A DNA stretch of 64,000 nt from Phlebiopsis flavidoalba (lineage: Eukaryota; Basidiomycota; Agaricomycetes; Polyporales; Phanerochaetaceae). A model generated the notes under the pieces. The model was given only the letters and a program-made list of their open reading frames with translations, did no database searches and was not told the origin of the DNA. Location: contig JAOCPU010000014.1 in assembly GCA_035772785.1 (NCBI GenBank), positions 310,001 to 374,000 on the forward strand. The letters are read 5' to 3'. Position 1 is the stretch's first letter, and every line of letters starts with the position of its first letter. A program made the translations under genes and the position numbers. Positions 12,554-23,046 of the stretch are shown piece after piece.

Positions 12554-13743
12554 AGTGTATTCTAGCATGTTATAACAGAGTATTGAAACGAGAATGCACA
12601 TCAGTTGCTCAATGTCTTTACAGTCATTGCCTTAGATCTTGTCACTCTGGGCTGTTTTGCATTATCTTATCTACCGAACTTCGGCAGCTGCATACATCGC
12701 AATCGACATTTCGGTATTTACCGCGCCACGCCATCGAGGTGATGGTAGCTCGAAAGCGGAGACGCCCGACGCGGCAACACCCGCTCACGCTTAGCGTCTT
12801 TAAGCGTTCACTGTCGTCAAACGCTCTGCGGAGCCACCTCCTCTCACCCAGGTCACCACTCATCCGCAAGTGTCAGTTTGTTGCAATACCTGCGTTACAC
12901 TCATCGCCTTACGAAGGATTCTACCTTGTATAAAGCAGGTGGTCAAATTGAACGCTCTAGTCGTCAACAGCCGGATGTGTGCCTTTTTTTTCCTGTAGGA
13001 TCCTCATCAACATGACGACACCTCTATCTTCTATCAGGAAAGGTCTGTAGAAATGATGCTTGACCTCATGCGCAAGAACAGGTCTTCTCCTGATCTCTCT
13101 TGCTGGTTTGCGACGTCAACGACGGGCCGGGGGGCACGTCAGCTGCCCGCGTCGCGCCGCTCCAGCGTGCCAGTGTGCCCAAGGTGAGTATATTCTTACC
13201 GGATCAGCACACACTTATTTCTATCACTTCTTAGTGAGGCATCTGCGTTGCTTTAGCTTCGGGGACCGGTGCGCGGGGAGAGTAACGACGAACTTGCTCC
13301 GTTCGCAGTCGTCACGCGCACTCGGCGAGAGCGGATTTAAGCTCCTATGGAGTTTGCCATGTCGGCCACGCTCTCAAATCTGCAAGATAAATATAAGGAC
13401 TACTGTTAGGTGTGCGTGTCTGGGTGGTCTCCCGGAGATCAAGTGAACCAGCATCACTGTCAATCTCTGTGCCTGCGCCGATGGGCGGCAGCGGCAGCAG
13501 TACCGTCGTGTTTCGACCTAGACGTTCCAGCCGGGTGGAGAAACTGCCCTGTAGCTCCATGCACACCAGGACTTCACTTCTTGATCACCACAGCGGGCGC
13601 GGCCCAGCCGGGTGGGTAGCAGAATCAAAGAAGTCAATTAGCTTTCTAGTTGTCAAGAGCAGCATGACCAGGTAATTCGTTATGATTTTCTGCCGAGGAA
13701 GCTGCCCTCTGTGCGGTGTTGTCGGAGTGAGTTTGTTTCTCTC
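12554..13743. other. Unassigned 1.2 kb with weak minus-strand coding signal
   Basis: Between the O-methyltransferase gene and the first GH28 gene. On the minus strand, 13400-13566 reads as a peptide-like segment (CMELQGSFSTRLERLGRN, then GAGTEIDSDAGSLDL). I do not recognise it, and no exon continuing from it can be followed leftwards. Frames on the plus strand look non-coding. A small broken minus-strand gene is possible. Confidence 0.3.
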
Positions 13744-13752
13744 GTATATAAG
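13744..13752 (+). promoter_or_regulatory. TATA box of GH28 copy 1
   Basis: GTATATAAG lies about 62 bases upstream of the ATG at 13814. The duplicate gene has a TATATAAAGG element at a nearly equal distance, which supports a conserved core promoter. Confidence 0.65.
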
Positions 13753-13813
13753 TCGTGCGGTGGAGTGGCTAACGTTACTACAGCCCTCCAGTGTTATCAG
13801 GCTGACGAGCAGG

Positions 13814-15913
13814 ATGTTCTGGACCGTTGCACTGCTATGTGCACTCAACGCGCTCTCTGCGTATGCACAACTATCAACGGCAAAGTTGGCCCCACTACCT
13901 CCCGGTCATCCAAGCAAGCTACTATATGTAACGTTCTCAACTATGGCGGCTCCGTCGGCTCCAGTGTGAGTAGGCTCTGAACAACCTGAATGACATGTGG
14001 GTGCTTATTTGCGATGATGATAGGACATTGGACCTGCCATTCAGTCTGCATTCAACAACTGTGTGCTCAAGAACAAAAGGCTCGACATTGTACATCCCGT
14101 CCGGCAGTTATAGTATGAAAACTTGGGTCACGCTGGAGGGGCGCCACCCAGTGGGCTTTACAGCTCGACGGAGTCATTACTCGTACTGGTATGCGATCCG
14201 AAGTTCGAGAAAGCTCGGGACAGTGCGGCGCTGCTTGCTGACATGTCGTGTAGCGACGACGAGTGGCCATATGATCGTTGGTAAAGCCATATCTGAGACG
14301 AGCTAGAAAGTATGCTAATTGATCATCCTCAGTCCAAAATGCCAACGATTTCGAAATGTGGTCCAGCACCAGCTCCGGTGCCATCCAGGGTGCTGGTTAC
14401 CAGTGCCGAAAACGCTGGGTCTGTATTTTCTAGCCGCGCCAGTTAGCTGATGTAGTGCTGACCGTGTCCAGTCCCCGACTTTTGCGCATTATCACCTCCG
14501 AGAACTTCTCCCTCCACGATCTGATTTTCGTCGACTGTACGTTTCCATGCTCTATGACGTTGAGTGCAACTTTGGCTTATCTGAGTATAGCTCCCGAGTT
14601 CCACGTGATCCTCGATAACTCATCTAACGGCGAAGTCTACAACCTCGCCATCCGTGGTGCCGATATTTGGTGGTTCCGACGGTATTGACGTCTCGGGCAC
14701 CAATATTTGGATTCACGATGTCGAGGTTACTAACCGAGACGAATGTGTCACCATCAAGAACCCGTCATCCAACCACCAGATCGAGCGCATCTGGTGCAAC
14801 CAGAGCGGCGGCTCCGCTATTGGTAGCTTGGGCAGTGGCACGGCTATAGAGAATATTTACTACAAGAATATCTACAACAACGGTGGTAACCAGATGTTCA
14901 TGTGGGTACAACCGCTCTCTCGATGGACCTTCACTAATACATTTATCCTAGGATTAAGAGTAATGGTGGTGATGGCTACGTTCGTAACGTTGTCCTTCGA
15001 CCATTTCATGGGACTAAGGAACCGCATACGGTTGTGAGTGACGGTTTTCTGAGCTTCTTTGGACTTGTGAAGCTGACAGAAAATAGTGGACATTGACCAG
15101 TTCTGGTCCGAGGCCACAAAGGCCTCTGGCAACGGTGTTCAGCTCTCCAACATCACCTTCTCCGTGCGTTGTCGGCTTGCGACGCGTCATAACGAGATCC
15201 ACTCACGTACGAACGTAGAACTGGGACGCTAGCTACATTGTTGACGGCCAACGCCGCTCTGCTTACCGTGTCCTTTGCTCGGACACTGCTCCTTTGTACT
15301 GATATCGTCATCGGAGACGTATACCCTCTGGGCTAGTAACAACGTCGGCACATGGGCCTGCTGAGAGCGCATACGGCCACGGCATCTGTATGCCCTCAGG
15401 CTCCGGGAAGCGGCTATGCCGAGAAGACGACGGCATATACCAAAGCCTGCTGCTTACACCACCCCTCCCGACGCCTTGAGCTTGAGGCGAAACTTAGCTT
15501 CCGGCTTCGCGACTAACTCGCCATACCGATTCCGTAAGTCGTCGCTTGATTTACATACTCTACCACCTATCCTAATGACGCTTCATCGAGGACTATCCCC
15601 ACTACGTTCTATCCCGGTCTGCCGCAAATTTCGCCCCTGGCCAAGAACAGCGCTAAAGCTGCTGTTTTTGCCTCCGCTACTGCGGCCAGGTCCTAATGGC
15701 GAGTGGCAGCGTCCCTACCGCTGGGTTCTAATGTTCTCAGCACACTGTTGGGCAGTTCGCCCAATGCGGCGGTCCTAGAATACAACGGCCCGACAGCATG
15801 CGAATGCCCCTTACACTTGCCGGTACTCGAACGATTGTGAGTGCTCTCCGTGGCGCCTCGTTCTCCCGCGAAACATACTGAATCTACCTTCAGACTACTC
15901 TCAGTGTATCTGA
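13814..15913 (+). CDS. GH28 rhamnogalacturonase-like pectinase with C-terminal CBM1 (copy 1), frameshifted
   Basis: Predicted secreted pectin-backbone hydrolase. ATG 13814 starts a signal peptide, MFWTVALLCALNALSAYA. The beta-helix follows: [18 protein letters not shown] near 14025, LYIPSGSYSMKTWVTLEG near 14090-14140, NDFEMWSS near 14345, [15 protein letters not shown] near 14490, [21 protein letters not shown] near 14597-14660. The active-site region is SDGIDVSG near 14680, [20 protein letters not shown] near 14735-14795 and [10 protein letters not shown] near 14807. These are the rhamnogalacturonase variants of the GH28 motifs rather than the NTD/DD/GHG set of polygalacturonases. A Ser/Ala-rich linker leads to a CBM1 (QFAQCGG near 15752, NGPTAC near 15785, YYSQC after a 57-base intron at 15837-15893) and TGA at 15911-15913. 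Introns match copy 2; frameshifts do not. Confidence 0.85.
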
Positions 15914-16198
15914 ACATTGTTCGGCAATGAGGTTTTTTGGCAAATTATAATATTCGTTCTTCGTGACACACCGTGACGTTGAGGCACTTTGAAATATGAT
16001 CTTACTTCCAGAGAGTGTGACTTACGGTCACCCACTTTTCCGTATACCTTGCGTACGTTACGGAGTTTGGCGGTAAGTAGATTCAAACGGATACGTGGAA
16101 TGAATTTAAAGTAAGAACCGCATAGGAGACATTGCAGTATCTATGTACTAGTTATCGTAGCTCATACGGAAGTATGAAGTTAGCCATCAATCCCTGCC
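15914..16198. other. Convergent intergenic region
   Basis: Lies between the GH28 copy 1 stop and the 3' end of the DUF2235-WD40 gene on the other strand. No open frame resembles a gene. Confidence 0.5.
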
Positions 16199-19100
16199 TT
16201 AGTCTTCTATACTCCAGATCATCAGGGTCCCGTCGTATGATCCGGAAACAAAACTGCTGACTGTCCTGGTGAGAAAGCAACGGACCATACTCCTATCGCA
16301 TCGGCGCGCAGCGGACCCCACTAAGCGCATCTCCAGTCTCTGCATATCCCACAACCGAACCGTTCCATCGTCCGAGCCAGAGGCTATATATTTGCCATTG
16401 GGTGAGACCGCGACGGACCGGGTTCACATCGTCTTCATGACCGCGAAGGTTTTTCAAGACTTCATCGCCTGAGTCAATGTCCCACACCCGAATGGTGCAA
16501 TCGCGAGAGCCTGAAACGACGCGTGCGCCATCCGGTGTGAAGGCGGTGCTTTTGACCCAACCAGAATGTCCTTCGAGAACTCTGACTGTCTGGTGCGTAT
16601 CATAGTCCAATATGCGGATTGTCCTGTCACCTTCCAATCCCGAGGATACGATATGTCTCCCGTCGGATGAAAACGCAGCGAGACGGGCGGGGGGATGTGT
16701 TTGCCTCGCGGAACGAAGCTCGCACAGAGAGTTTCGTCCCCAAGGTCCAATGCCAACACTGAGCTGTTCCTCAGGCAGCACACAATGTGGCTGCCGTCCG
16801 AAGAATAAACTACCGAGGAGACTGAGTGATATGTATCAGAGAGAGGAGCGAATACTTGCTGCTACTGTGTCGCCACGTCCACAGACTCGTATGGTTTCGT
16901 CGTCCGATCCGGAGACGATGTGAGTACCATCGGGCGAGAACGCCAAGGTGTTGACGTGTTTAGTGTGTCCTCCAAACGGTACTCCAACTCTCTTCCCAGT
17001 GCGCGCGTCCCAGAGGTCGGATGGTCAGATCCCAGGACCCGGACGCGATGTGACTCCCGTCGGGGGAGTACGCTACGGTAGGCACTCCTTCGAAATGGCC
17101 GTGCAGGATATGTTTGGCATGAACTTGAGTCTGCCGGGTGGAATGAACTATCCACAAACACGTCGCTGAGCATGGAGTAGAGCGATTAAAACGATTATGG
17201 AGCTTACCACTGGAGGGCACCGGGGCAGTCTTGTCACCAAAAATGGCCACCACTTTCTCTCGGACCTCACGGTCAGCGAGCTGTAACATAGTCCGAAGTG
17301 TTTCTGAACTCTCATGCTGTGTAACCGTTTGGGGTCGAGATGGAAAAAGAGCCAGTGCTGCAGCAATGGTGGAAACAACGTGGCGTTGATGAGGACCGGA
17401 GTGACCGTGCTGCACGGTGGCGCCGCAATGCGTCCAAAAGAATCTGCGAGCTTCCCCTAGCAGCCGCGTCAATGATCGATCGACTGCGAACCGCCGCGCA
17501 CTATCAGATTAATGAGCCTCATGACGTTGTAGCGATTTATAAAGGTGAAGCTCTCGCTCACATTTCGACGTCAGCATCAAGAGCGGCTGTAACTCTTTCT
17601 CCGTAATCCCATTATCGGTGTACGCGGCTCTCCACATCTTCACGAGGATATCGAGGGCCGGCAAGTCCGCATCCTTCTCTATGTAATTGGGTACGCCCTC
17701 CAATGGTGGGCGCTTGACCTCGCTCCACTCCATCGTTTTGACCAAGGTCGTTCCAGGGTCCCCGCGCGGCCGGCGTGTAATCGGGATTGTCGTTCATGTA
17801 CTTGATAACGGACTGGTGTATTAGTTGACCTTTCTTGCATACGCCGTCCGCGCGATAGGTGAGGAGGCCTTGGCGTGAGGAAATAAATTTGCCTGCCCGA
17901 GGGGAGACCACTGAAGCTTTGACGCCACGTACCATCGTTTGGTGTTATCATGATCTTTATAGGTTGAGGTCGGCGAAAGGGGTAGATCTCGAGTATGCGC
18001 CAGACCCATGTCATAGAGGGTTTGTGTTCTGGAGCTCCCCATCCTTTGAGGTCTAACTTCAACCTCAGTGGGCCATACTGCAAAAACGACTCGTAGAGCA
18101 TCCAGCGCAGGGAAGGCCCGAAGCTATCGAGGTCTATATTGTCAGAGTTTCCACCCCCACTGACTCATGTCAGCGCACTGTTTTGCGACGTTAATCGGCA
18201 GTAGACTCTTACATGTCCGAGTGCGAGCCAACGAACCACACCTCTTTGACCGATTGTGTTTCCGGGATGCAGTCAGGCATCACCCGGCACGGGGGCGTTT
18301 TGATTCTCCGACGGGTCGTACAGCAGTAGGACCAGCTCCCCCGTTTAAAATACTCCGGGAGGAACTTCCCACGCCGTATGAGTTCGTCAAGCGACACAGC
18401 CATGACGGCAGCCGCAAGCGTTCGTCATTACCCGTTCACAGTCTCAGGGAAAGCTCTGCCCGCGCATCCGTGATGCCTACCGAAGAACCCCGCGTGCGCA
18501 GGTGGGGAACACCTGAAGGTTTTATCCCTATGTTCAGGGATGTTGTTTAGTGTAAAGTGTTCCAGCTTTACCCGAGTTTAGTACACACCATACACCAACA
18601 AAATGCACGGAGGCACGCTCATGAGATAGCGTCTCCTTGAACTTCTTAGTGAGTTTGGATGATCTTTCTTATGCATCTCTTCATACTTCATCTTGTTGAA
18701 GAACCCCAATTTTCTTAGTATCCAGGACTCGACGCGCAAAATCCCTATGGATATTTGACAAGTACAGCTCATAAGCGCTATGATCATCAATTTTAGTGGT
18801 CAGAATACGATGTGCCATTTTAGCTAGACGTACAACTCGATCTGGCGTCGTCGTTGCCTTTGTGTAGAAGTCCGACCTATGTTTGACGTCACATGATGTT
18901 TTTCTATAGGCCTGGTAGACAGACATACCGTAGCAATCATGCCAGAGATTATGCGCACTTGGGGGGCGCGGCGCGCGCCTGGTGCGCACATTTGGGTATG
19001 CACCGCGGTTGAGAGAACCCATTTTTCGATGTTTTCAACCCTATATCTGCACTGTTTCAGGCACCGCAGAATGAGCAGAATGAGCGGATGGTGATAACTT

Positions 19101-19807
19101 CAAAGAAACAGAACTACGCTTACCAAATAGATAGATGTAATCGCCGGGGTCTGTAGTTGTCCGAGAGCCACCGATATGCTTCCAACACGATTTTCTTTAG
19201 GTTCCTAGCAGTCCTATAGATGAGATTATACGCTGACACTCTCTGCCAAAGATGTGGGGACTAACCAGGCGAGACGGCCATATCCCATCCGTTGACAATG
19301 CCCTGCTTCATACGAGCGAGTAGGTTTGTGTCCTTGGATGTATGTGCCGATACCGCTGTTGTAGTATGTTAACTGGGTCCGATCTTTATCCAAACGGCTA
19401 TAAAGTTCGACAACGTTGGAGTTCTATAACGATAAAGGTCAACATGACTACACTTGTATTTGTTACGTTGAGGACTGGAGACAATGTACCACGAAAACCT
19501 TGAAGCTGAATTGGTTGGCCGTCCCGTCAATGCACACTACCAAGTTCCGACCTGAATCGTCAGGGCTCTTGTAGCATCTACAGCATTCGTCGAATATCTC
19601 CGTGCGCTTGCCACTTGCACCTTCGGGGGGGAATTATGGCGGTGAAATCAACGCCCGGCAGCGGAATAAAGGGACCTGAAGATGAGGAGTCGGCCGGAAG
19701 ATTTTCGGCTCGTGTGGCATCGCCGTCTTGTTTGCCGCTGGGCTAGGAGGGCGTCCTTCGTCGGTTTCAGCAGGCCTCATCGAGGGACCCGCCTCCGCAG
19801 AGCTCAT
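16199..19807 (-). CDS. DUF2235 (Tle1-like alpha/beta hydrolase) fused to WD40 repeats, frameshifted
   Basis: ATG 19807 opens a Ser/Pro-rich leader (MSSAEAGPSMRPAETDEG). DUF2235 follows: LVVCIDGTANQF near 19530, LYSRLDKDRTQLTYYNSGIG near 19350-19400, WLSDNYRPGDYIYLFG near 19130-19160, a damaged nucleophile elbow G-F-S...R-G-A-Y at 18997-19020, HFVGVW near 18600, then KEVWFVGSHSDM near 18210-18240 and GGGNSDN after an intron. The domain closes with KPSMTWVWRILEIYPFRR, SVIKYMNDNPDYTP near 17790 and DLPALDILVKMW near 17640. A helical spacer of roughly 180 residues shows no P-loop, so no NACHT is evident. WD40 repeats fill 17115-16199: GVPTVAYSPDGSHIASGSWD, VSGSDDETIRV, HSGWVKSTAFTPDGARVVSG, RDCTIRVWDIDSGDEVL, and a last SGSYDGTLMIWSIED before TAA 16199-16201. 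DUF2235 proteins are predicted serine hydrolases; the substrate is unknown. Confidence 0.82.
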
Positions 19808-20938
19808 TCTGACGTTCGCCCTCGACAGCTGCTGCCGGGGTAGATGGGGGTAGATGGGGGTATAACACCGTTACTGAGTCACGACAAAACGTCGAGGATG
19901 GCCAGGCCATTACTTATACTACAGCAACAACTATCAAGCACGAGCATAAGAATACTCCGCTCCGCGTATGGTGAATGCGCCGTATACGTTCTTCACGAGC
20001 GGATTTTGGACCCTTGCCGGACGCGTTTCCATGAGGATCAAATCGATTCCTCACAAACTGTAAGGTGACGTTCTTTTCTGTCGCCAGCGGTCTTCTCATT
20101 AAACCGGGCTAGCGACAGGTTCCTTGCTGGTAAGAGGGCCGGTCGCATGAGGCGTGGGTCACGGTGGCGAGCCTAAGAGAACGTTATCGTAATATCCAGA
20201 GATTCATAAGAGCCTACAAGAACTGAAATATTACCTCTTGGGCGGTTCTGGCAGGGTCATGACAACTGTCCAACTCAGGTCGATATGCAACTAGGGTTCG
20301 CGACTAATACAGTTAACGTGGGCGTCCTACCCCGCGTTAACGTGTGCTACGCATGTACTTACCCGCCCGAACCCAGCATGGCTCGGCTACAAATGGAACA
20401 TAAGCATGGATTGCAGGCGTACACGCCTTTTCATACTCACCGACAGTGCATTTGCTGCTTGATGCGATGAGAGAGGCCGAATTCTTCGAGGCCAGACTTG
20501 CGCTGGTGGAGCATCCTTGGAGCAGTGTACTAGATGGGAAAATGACTGCTGTTCAAATGGTCTCCAAAAACCATTGTTTTGGTGATCATCGTCCAGGCAT
20601 TGCGCTACATGTCGACTACGTGTATGTACCCTGGAGAAGTCAGCTTGAGAAGCGCGATTGACCTACAGCTGCGAGCACGATTCAGCATCCGGTCCAGAAG
20701 TCTGTGCATGTGTATACAGGGCTGTTAATGGAGCCAGCGTCGTGCACTTGGACGACTGTCCTACTCGAGGATGAGTGTGGAGGTATAGTGCTCTATACGC
20801 ACCGCGAAAGGCGTGGCTCGATCTGACGTGAGCTACGACTTCTCTTCAGTTCTTTCACCCGCGCACCAGAAAGGACTAGCTCGGAAAGCGAGCTGACTAT
20901 ATGGCAAGCAACGAGCATAAAGAGAGAGGGGTCACGTA

Positions 20939-21683
20939 TTACATCGAGAAACCAGCTGTGCTAGGATAGATTTGATGTGCGAAGTGCGAAATGCTCAGTG
21001 CCGCCAAAGAAGCACATGGAGATGTCTTCGGAAGCCCTGAGGGGTCTGAGGAGCGAGAGATTAGGGCTCGGCAAAGAGTGATGGGACCATTCATACTAGG
21101 TGGCAGAAAGTATCGAAGGATTGAGGGATATAGCTCGATACTAGGATTTGGCCAGAAGATCCCACAGCGGAAAATGTTCGTTGTAACGGCCACCTGCAGG
21201 TTAGCGTGAGCGGTGAGCTCGCTAAAGAGAATGGAAGCCAATAAACGCTCATTCATTGGGCCAAAGGTCTGCAACTTGTCGCCTGTCACGGGAGGTAAGT
21301 GGATGACTTTTCCATAAGCATTTAGAGACAGTTTTGAATCTTCCAGATCGTTCCAAACCTCTCCGAGTGGAGCAAGCGGGGGGGGGGGGCGTGACAATTT
21401 CAACTCCGCCCCGTTTTCTAAACTGCGCTCCACCTCACCAAACTCTTCCAGATCGTCGAAATCTATAGAGGGGGGTACCCCCCTCTACAAACTTTTCTAT
21501 AACGGTCACCAGTGTTCCAAACCGCTGAAAAGGGCAGGTAACGGCGGCCCGACACCCTCGAAATGGCAAAGACGTGTTGATCCCATCATTTCCTCCGCTC
21601 AAAACTTGGTCCGCCATCTTGCGCGCTCTGCGCGATACTCGACACCTCGCTGCCCTCGCGTGGTTGATGTCTTTCATTTGCAT
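20939..21683 (-). CDS. Possible hypothetical gene, frameshifted
   Basis: Two minus-strand frames can be read as one product across the 21433-21500 region: DQVLSGGNDGINTSLPFRGC and, after a frame change, SLENGAELKLS, LGEVWNDLEDSKLSLNAYG and NERLLASILFSELTAHANLQ. No domain, signal peptide or membrane segment is recognised. The homopolymer run and palindrome between the parts are likely places for sequencing error. It could equally be non-coding. Confidence 0.25.
21466..21487. repeat. Perfect 22-base palindrome
   Basis: TAGAG followed by five more G, the central TA, then six C and TCTA; the two 11-base halves are exact reverse complements. It is surrounded by other G- and C-runs, so it may be partly a homopolymer artefact. 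Confidence 0.8.
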
Positions 21684-22970
21684 GGCTTACCGGCCTTCGT
21701 ATTTGCCACATTTCGCGCGTAGAATAAATACAACTTTGGGACAATCCCTTGGCTCCTCTATTAGATGTCATGTCTCGCCTGTCTCGCTGCACAGGCAGCT
21801 GGCCACTCTACAGATGTATCTGAGTGCTTACAGCGACTTCAATTACACCGTGATTCAAAACTGTCACTAGATCTGTAACTAAAACTCGTCGCTAGAGTCG
21901 CATCAAGCTCACGGTTTGGAGCCATCACACCTTGTCACACTGTTTGAAATTCCGAAATCTGGAGCAAACTGTCTCTAAATTCTTATGGAAAGTCACATCC
22001 AGTATTCAAGAGAATTCAAGTTGGTCACGGTCAGAAAGCTCAGAGACGTACGGTCCAAAATGACTCGGGCTATCCGAGTCCGAGTCGCCGAGGACGGATC
22101 CTGCCGAACCTGCCACGTGGTACGAGCATAGTAGACGCCCAACAATGCGGCGTTGCGACTGCAAGAGCTCGTGTCGTTAGTATCCACTCCGTGTCCAATG
22201 CATGTTACTTATACTTACGTTCGGCATACGTTCCGCAGTCATTTTGTGGTGCATTTCAGCATCTACCCAGCTCACAACAGTTTACCAGAGTTATATCCGG
22301 GTTCGTACACTATTGTTCATCCTGGGCTGAGGTAAGTAGACTCGATCGTCGTCTGAGGCTTGAAGATGGCAAGAGGCAGCTTTTGTCAAACTTACGGTAT
22401 GTTCGAAACCTGCTACCGCCCGCTTACGCATCATCGGCACATTTAGCAGCTGCCATGTCCTTTAGAGAGCTCTCCAGGAATGCTTGGATTGCTCTGATCA
22501 TGCTCAGAAGTCAGCCGAATAATAACGAACTTGTTCCGTCGCAAGTGTCACGCGACCCCGCCGGAGCGGATATACCTGGTGAGCATGACGTCTTTGAATT
22601 CTCTCTGGATTATAGTAGAGACTTGCGAATCACTAAGCTTGGCACACAAATAATGCCTCTCACCGTCCCATAGGCTCGTTGTGGAATCTTCTTCGAGACT
22701 TAATGAGGAAGGCATAAGGCACTAAGGTAACGGTCTGCAGCTGTGCGCCTCGTCCGCACAAGTGAAGAAATAGGTTTACGGCCCTATTTATCTCAGGTTG
22801 AGCTTCGCAGTAACCACGCGCATACGCCTGAGAAGGAGGAACAACTGAACGAAGGAGGTTAAATAACCTTTACTGATCCGCAGACCAGCATGTCCTCGCA
22901 ATCCCCATCACCATCCTTTCTCCCGAGGAGCCTTGTGGCGGCCATTACATCGGAGAAAGTCCTGATTACT

Positions 22971-22980
22971 TATATAAAGG
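22971..22980 (+). promoter_or_regulatory. TATA box of GH28 copy 2
   Basis: TATATAAAGG lies about 67 bases upstream of the expected start near 23047. Copy 1 has an equivalent element at a similar distance. Confidence 0.65.
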
Positions 22981-23046
22981 AGTTGCTGCGCGGTGAAAAT
23001 CGCGGTACACTCTCTGTCTCCCCTCCTATAGGTACCAACAAGCAAG

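Larger units (their letters stand above)
19808..22969. other. About 3.2 kb unassigned between DUF2235-WD40 and GH28 copy 2
   Basis: No family is recognised. Open frames of note are 20939-21433 minus (164 residues, e.g. LSLNAYGKVIHLPPVTGDKL), its possible upstream part at 21435-21683 minus, 20446-20661 plus (MREAEFFEARLALVEHPWSS) and 22191-22673 plus (160 residues). The 20939-21683 minus pair could be one broken hypothetical gene. A G-run at 21379-21389 and a perfect palindrome at 21466-21487 lie inside that pair. A short 10-base tandem (GTAGATGGGG, two units) is near 19841-19860. Confidence 0.35.

Noticed and set aside
13814..15913. Calling GH28 copy 1 a pseudogene
   Set aside because: Its frameshifts are of the same kind and density as in essential genes of the window.
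16199..19807. Calling the DUF2235-WD40 gene a NACHT-WD40 NLR
   Set aside because: No P-loop motif is visible between the hydrolase and the WD40 repeats.
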